From CAYSCZ01 sp964429655 (GTDB lineage: Bacteria; Bacteroidota; Bacteroidia; Cytophagales; Cyclobacteriaceae), in NCBI GenBank assembly GCA_964429655.1, contig CAYSCZ010000004.1:1-64000 (forward strand): a stretch of DNA of 64,000 bases, written 5' to 3'. Within the stretch, counting starts at the first letter, position 1. Each line of letters opens with the position of its first letter. The position numbers and the translations under genes are program-made. The notes beneath the pieces are model-generated. The model saw only the letters and a program-made list of their open reading frames with translations. It searched no databases and was not told the origin of the DNA. Positions 63,259 through 64,000 of this stretch are shown here, in pieces.

Positions 63259-63999
63259 TTATAGAAAGCCGGGTTTATCAAGTTTAATAGATATTCGGTG
63301 GGCGGCATTTAATAATCCTACATGACTATAGGCTTGTGGGAAATTGCCCCACTGGCTACCATCTGATTCACTTACATCCTCACTAAGCAAACCTAGATGA
63401 TTTGAATATTGCAAAAGGTTATCAAAATTTTCCAGTGCCTCATTTATTCTTCCTACACAAGCTAAAGCCTCTACATACCAGAAAGCACATATCAAAAATG
63501 TTACTTCAGGTTTACCGAAATCATCAGCATGTTTATATCTGTAAAACAATCCATTCTTACCTTTAAGGTCCTGCTCAAGAGCTTTCAAATGATCGTCGGC
63601 CCTTTTCGATTTCGGATCCAAATAATTCATCATAATTAATTGAAGCGTACTAGCATCCATACGGTCTGTTCCTAACGCCTGTGCGCAGCCCTTTTTGCTT
63701 TCAAGATAGCATTGTTCGATTTTTTCTGCTGCCTTCTTTTGTAGCTTTAATGCCAACTGTTCCAGGTTTGAATTCTTAAGTACCTTAGCAATTTTCACCG
63801 CAGCACTACTACCCGCCCAGTGAAAAAGATAAGTGTAACAATGATATTGGCTCAAATTTCTGAATTCCCAAAGCCCGGCATCAGGTTCGTCCATTGTTCT
63901 TTCTATCATTTTCAATGTTTTAGTGATTAAGGCTGTAGAATCAAAGCGCTCGGTAAATATTATCCGCATATCATCATATAATGGCAATAATGATATCAA
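63259..63999 (-). CDS. Glycoside hydrolase family 15 protein (glucoamylase-like), C-terminal part
   Basis: At least 246 residues visible; the N-terminal part lies beyond the right edge. The alpha/alpha-barrel half has RMDASTLQLIMMNYL, CAFWYVEALACVGR, and SEDVSESDGSQWGNFPQAYSHVGLLNAA, the last being the GH15 catalytic-acid region. It probably hydrolyses alpha-glucans or trehalose. Incomplete, so the full length, signal peptide and start cannot be judged. The stop is 2 bases from the convergent TPR gene. Confidence 0.85.
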   Translation of the reverse strand: MISLLPLYDDMRIIFTERFDSTALITKTLKMIERTMDEPDAGLWEFRNLSQYHCYTYLFHWAGSSAAVKIAKVLKNSNLEQLALKLQKKAAEKIEQCYLESKKGCAQALGTDRMDASTLQLIMMNYLDPKSKRADDHLKALEQDLKGKNGLFYRYKHADDFGKPEVTFLICAFWYVEALACVGRINEALENFDNLLQYSNHLGLLSEDVSESDGSQWGNFPQAYSHVGLLNAAHRISIKLDKPGFL

Positions 64000-64000
64000 G

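Noticed and set aside
1..64000. CRISPR arrays, transposases, integrases, phage genes and long direct repeats.
   Set aside because: None seen. The only sizeable repeats are the coded FN3 and jelly-roll modules and the paired terminators.

Overview
The window reads as chromosomal DNA of a Bacteroidota bacterium, most likely a marine or environmental Cytophagales. The evidence is a SusC/SusD outer-membrane pair, type IX secretion (T9SS) C-terminal sorting domains, Bacteroidota-type promoters (TTG, about 19 bases, TAnnTTTG), a PorE-like OmpA protein, A+T-rich intergenic DNA and weak Shine-Dalgarno signals. I see no phage, transposon, IS or CRISPR array. Most of the content is core metabolism, with an accessory, surface-directed block from about 10.7 to 31 kb.

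Layout. 0.1-4.5 kb: leftward operon rsh (ppGpp) - Fur family - STAS - purA. 4.5-4.7 kb: tRNA-Leu(UAG) with promoter and terminator. 4.7-8 kb: tig-clpP-clpX (protein folding and degradation). 8-9.5 kb: queD-lpxB leftward, then a nucleotide-sugar epimerase (hldD-like) rightward. 10.8-21.4 kb: a leftward four-gene unit with two giant T9SS-exported proteins (a zinc-protease-like protein with five FN3 modules, and a sortilin-like beta-propeller) flanking two small lipoproteins. 21.8-28.7 kb: an unknown secreted protein, then susC-susD-lipoprotein. 29-34.3 kb: leftward lepA-folD-queE-OmpA/PorE-like. 34.7-39 kb: unknown secreted protein, thiL, an A-type Fe-S carrier and an amidophosphoribosyltransferase-like enzyme. 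39-47.7 kb: complex I membrane genes nuoH to nuoN downstream of murI. 47.8-56.3 kb: cystathionine beta-synthase-like enzyme, aldo/keto reductase, alpha/beta hydrolase, membrane-anchored DnaJ-TPR protein, UvrD-type helicase, fructosamine-kinase family protein and a low-molecular-weight phosphatase. 56.5-60.4 kb: PerR-like regulator with peroxiredoxin, rsgA, a TPR protein and a YigZ/IMPACT protein. 60.5-64 kb: etfB-etfA-bifunctional nuclease, a small TPR protein, and a GH15 glucoamylase-like gene cut by the right edge.

The genes form compact operons with frequent 1-8 base overlaps. Five convergent pairs meet tail to tail with 0-5 bases between them and no visible terminator, whereas other units end in clear hairpins. 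Several start codons are TTG or GTG (tig, lpxB, the DUF6438-like lipoprotein, the DnaJ-TPR gene, the bifunctional nuclease).

I found no convincing new defence or mobile system. The most interesting signals are a plus-strand terminator-like hairpin in a divergent gap downstream of antisense territory, a pair of near-identical terminators facing each other, a zinc-site-less PerR-like regulator with an adjacent palindrome, an unannotated 40-residue membrane peptide, the giant T9SS operon, and a hairpin in the murI-nuo leader.
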